From CAZWRF01 sp964636095 (GTDB lineage: Bacteria > Patescibacteriota > Minisyncoccia > JAHISW01 > Tagabacteraceae): a stretch of DNA of 21,061 nucleotides. This document shows positions 20,473-21,061 of the stretch, piece by piece. The notes under the pieces are model-generated. The model did no database searches. It saw nothing but the letters and a program-made list of their open reading frames with translations, and was not told where the DNA came from. Numbering within the stretch: the stretch's first letter is position 1; each line of letters begins with the position of its first letter. The stretch covers positions 1-21,061 of the forward strand of contig CAZWRF010000011.1 in the NCBI GenBank assembly GCA_964636095.1. Direction: 5' to 3'. The translations under genes were made by a program, and so were the position numbers.

Positions 20473-21039
20473 CTAAAGCTGGCTTTGTTCAATAGACTCC
20501 TTAACCAGCGATAAAAAATATTTTCTATCGGCGCCTATTTTATCCAAAGACAAATTCCGGCCTTCAATCTCTCCGCCCATATAGCCAAGGTGGTTCAATA
20601 TATGAACAGCCGACAATATTTCAAAATTTTTAAGCTCGTTTGAAGAAATATTTTTTCTTTCAAGAAACAAAAAAATATTTTTGAATTTTTCCCATAAATA
20701 TGTATCTGCGTCCTGGCCTTGTATAAGCCTATCGACAAGCGAAAAGAGAACAAAAGAGGATTTTGTTCTTCTTGCGTCATTTCTTGTTCTATCAAGGATA
20801 AAAACCTCTTCCGCGTCTATAAGCCGCCAATAGCCTCCGGACGTAGCAACGAAGGAAATCCTTAAAAACGATAGTCCGGAAAGAGAATAGCGAAGCTTTG
20901 ACTTGAGATAGCGGACGCCTCGGGCCGCCGCGTCAATGCGTCCGTATTTTTCGGTAAAAAAAGAATACAACATGCCCGATTCGCCGAATTCTTTTTTTTT
21001 AAAAAGAAAAGCTCTGGTTGTATATATGGTATACGACAC
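20473..21039 (-). CDS. recO: DNA repair protein RecO, short form
   Basis: 188 residues. The N-terminal OB-fold begins SYTIYTTRAFLFKKKEFGESGMLYSFFTEKYG, the usual RecO opening (alternating strands, then F-T-E-K-G). A helical part follows, with ILNHLGYMGG near 150, matching the RecO L-x-x-LG-Y motif. RecO works with RecF and RecR to load RecA at gaps. Typical length is about 240; the four-cysteine zinc site after the LGY motif is missing and the chain stops about 40 residues later. The start is GTG at 21039; a TAAAAT box 9 bases before it is a possible -10. The window ends 22 bases upstream, so the start is not fully secure. Confidence 0.85.
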   Translation of the reverse strand: MSYTIYTTRAFLFKKKEFGESGMLYSFFTEKYGRIDAAARGVRYLKSKLRYSLSGLSFLRISFVATSGGYWRLIDAEEVFILDRTRNDARRTKSSFVLFSLVDRLIQGQDADTYLWEKFKNIFLFLERKNISSNELKNFEILSAVHILNHLGYMGGEIEGRNLSLDKIGADRKYFLSLVKESIEQSQL

Positions 21040-21061
21040 TAATTCTCTATTTTAAATTTGA

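Overview
The window (about 21 kb, roughly 40% GC by eye) looks like ordinary chromosome of a small-genome, ultra-compact bacterium. It is most likely a Patescibacteria/CPR lineage and probably Parcubacteria. This rests on gene style and not on a marker phylogeny: very short intergenic gaps, several trimmed core proteins (an RF2 with a cut-down N-terminal domain, a RecO without the zinc-finger cysteines, MetG without a C-terminal extension), adaptor proteins with no visible outer-membrane partner, tRNAs without encoded CCA, and a PaaX/Cas2-like small protein. UGA is used as a stop (the EamA and ftsE genes) and an RF2 with an SPF motif is present, so the standard bacterial code applies.

Almost everything is on the minus strand. 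Read right to left in transcription order: recO (window edge), a 632-aa membrane-anchored protein with a beta-rich exterior, glyS, then a Cas2/PaaX-like gene bracketed by two related 40-bp palindromes, then an unrecognised 215-aa helical protein closed by a terminator. Next comes a run of M16 peptidase, AI-2E-family permease, metG and tatD. It meets a plus-strand P-loop kinase gene head-on at a shared bidirectional terminator near 10912-10935.

Divergent from that kinase, a HAD nucleotidase-like gene leads into two tRNA-Thr genes (GGT, CGT), prfB and the overlapping pair ftsE-ftsX, the conserved prfB-ftsEX order. After a short AT-rich 7-bp repeat, a weak terminator and a consensus-like promoter, a second block follows: a MacA/HlyD-like adaptor with a very long hairpin, a short EmrA-like adaptor, a 14-TM DHA2/EmrB-type exporter, a membrane histidine kinase without a response regulator, a small membrane-anchored unknown and a zinc-ribbon protein. 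It ends at a bidirectional terminator shared with a half-size EamA transporter on the plus strand. A fragment of another gene lies at the left edge.

Four genes have a TGnTATAAT-like extended -10 box only 6-8 bases before the start codon, which predicts leaderless mRNAs. Three others have a strong AAGGAGG-type ribosome-binding site. The least explained part is 16389-17084: a Cas2-fold gene between two 40-bp near-perfect palindromes that share their core but differ in the outer stem by paired changes. No gene-free stretch exceeds 300 bases.
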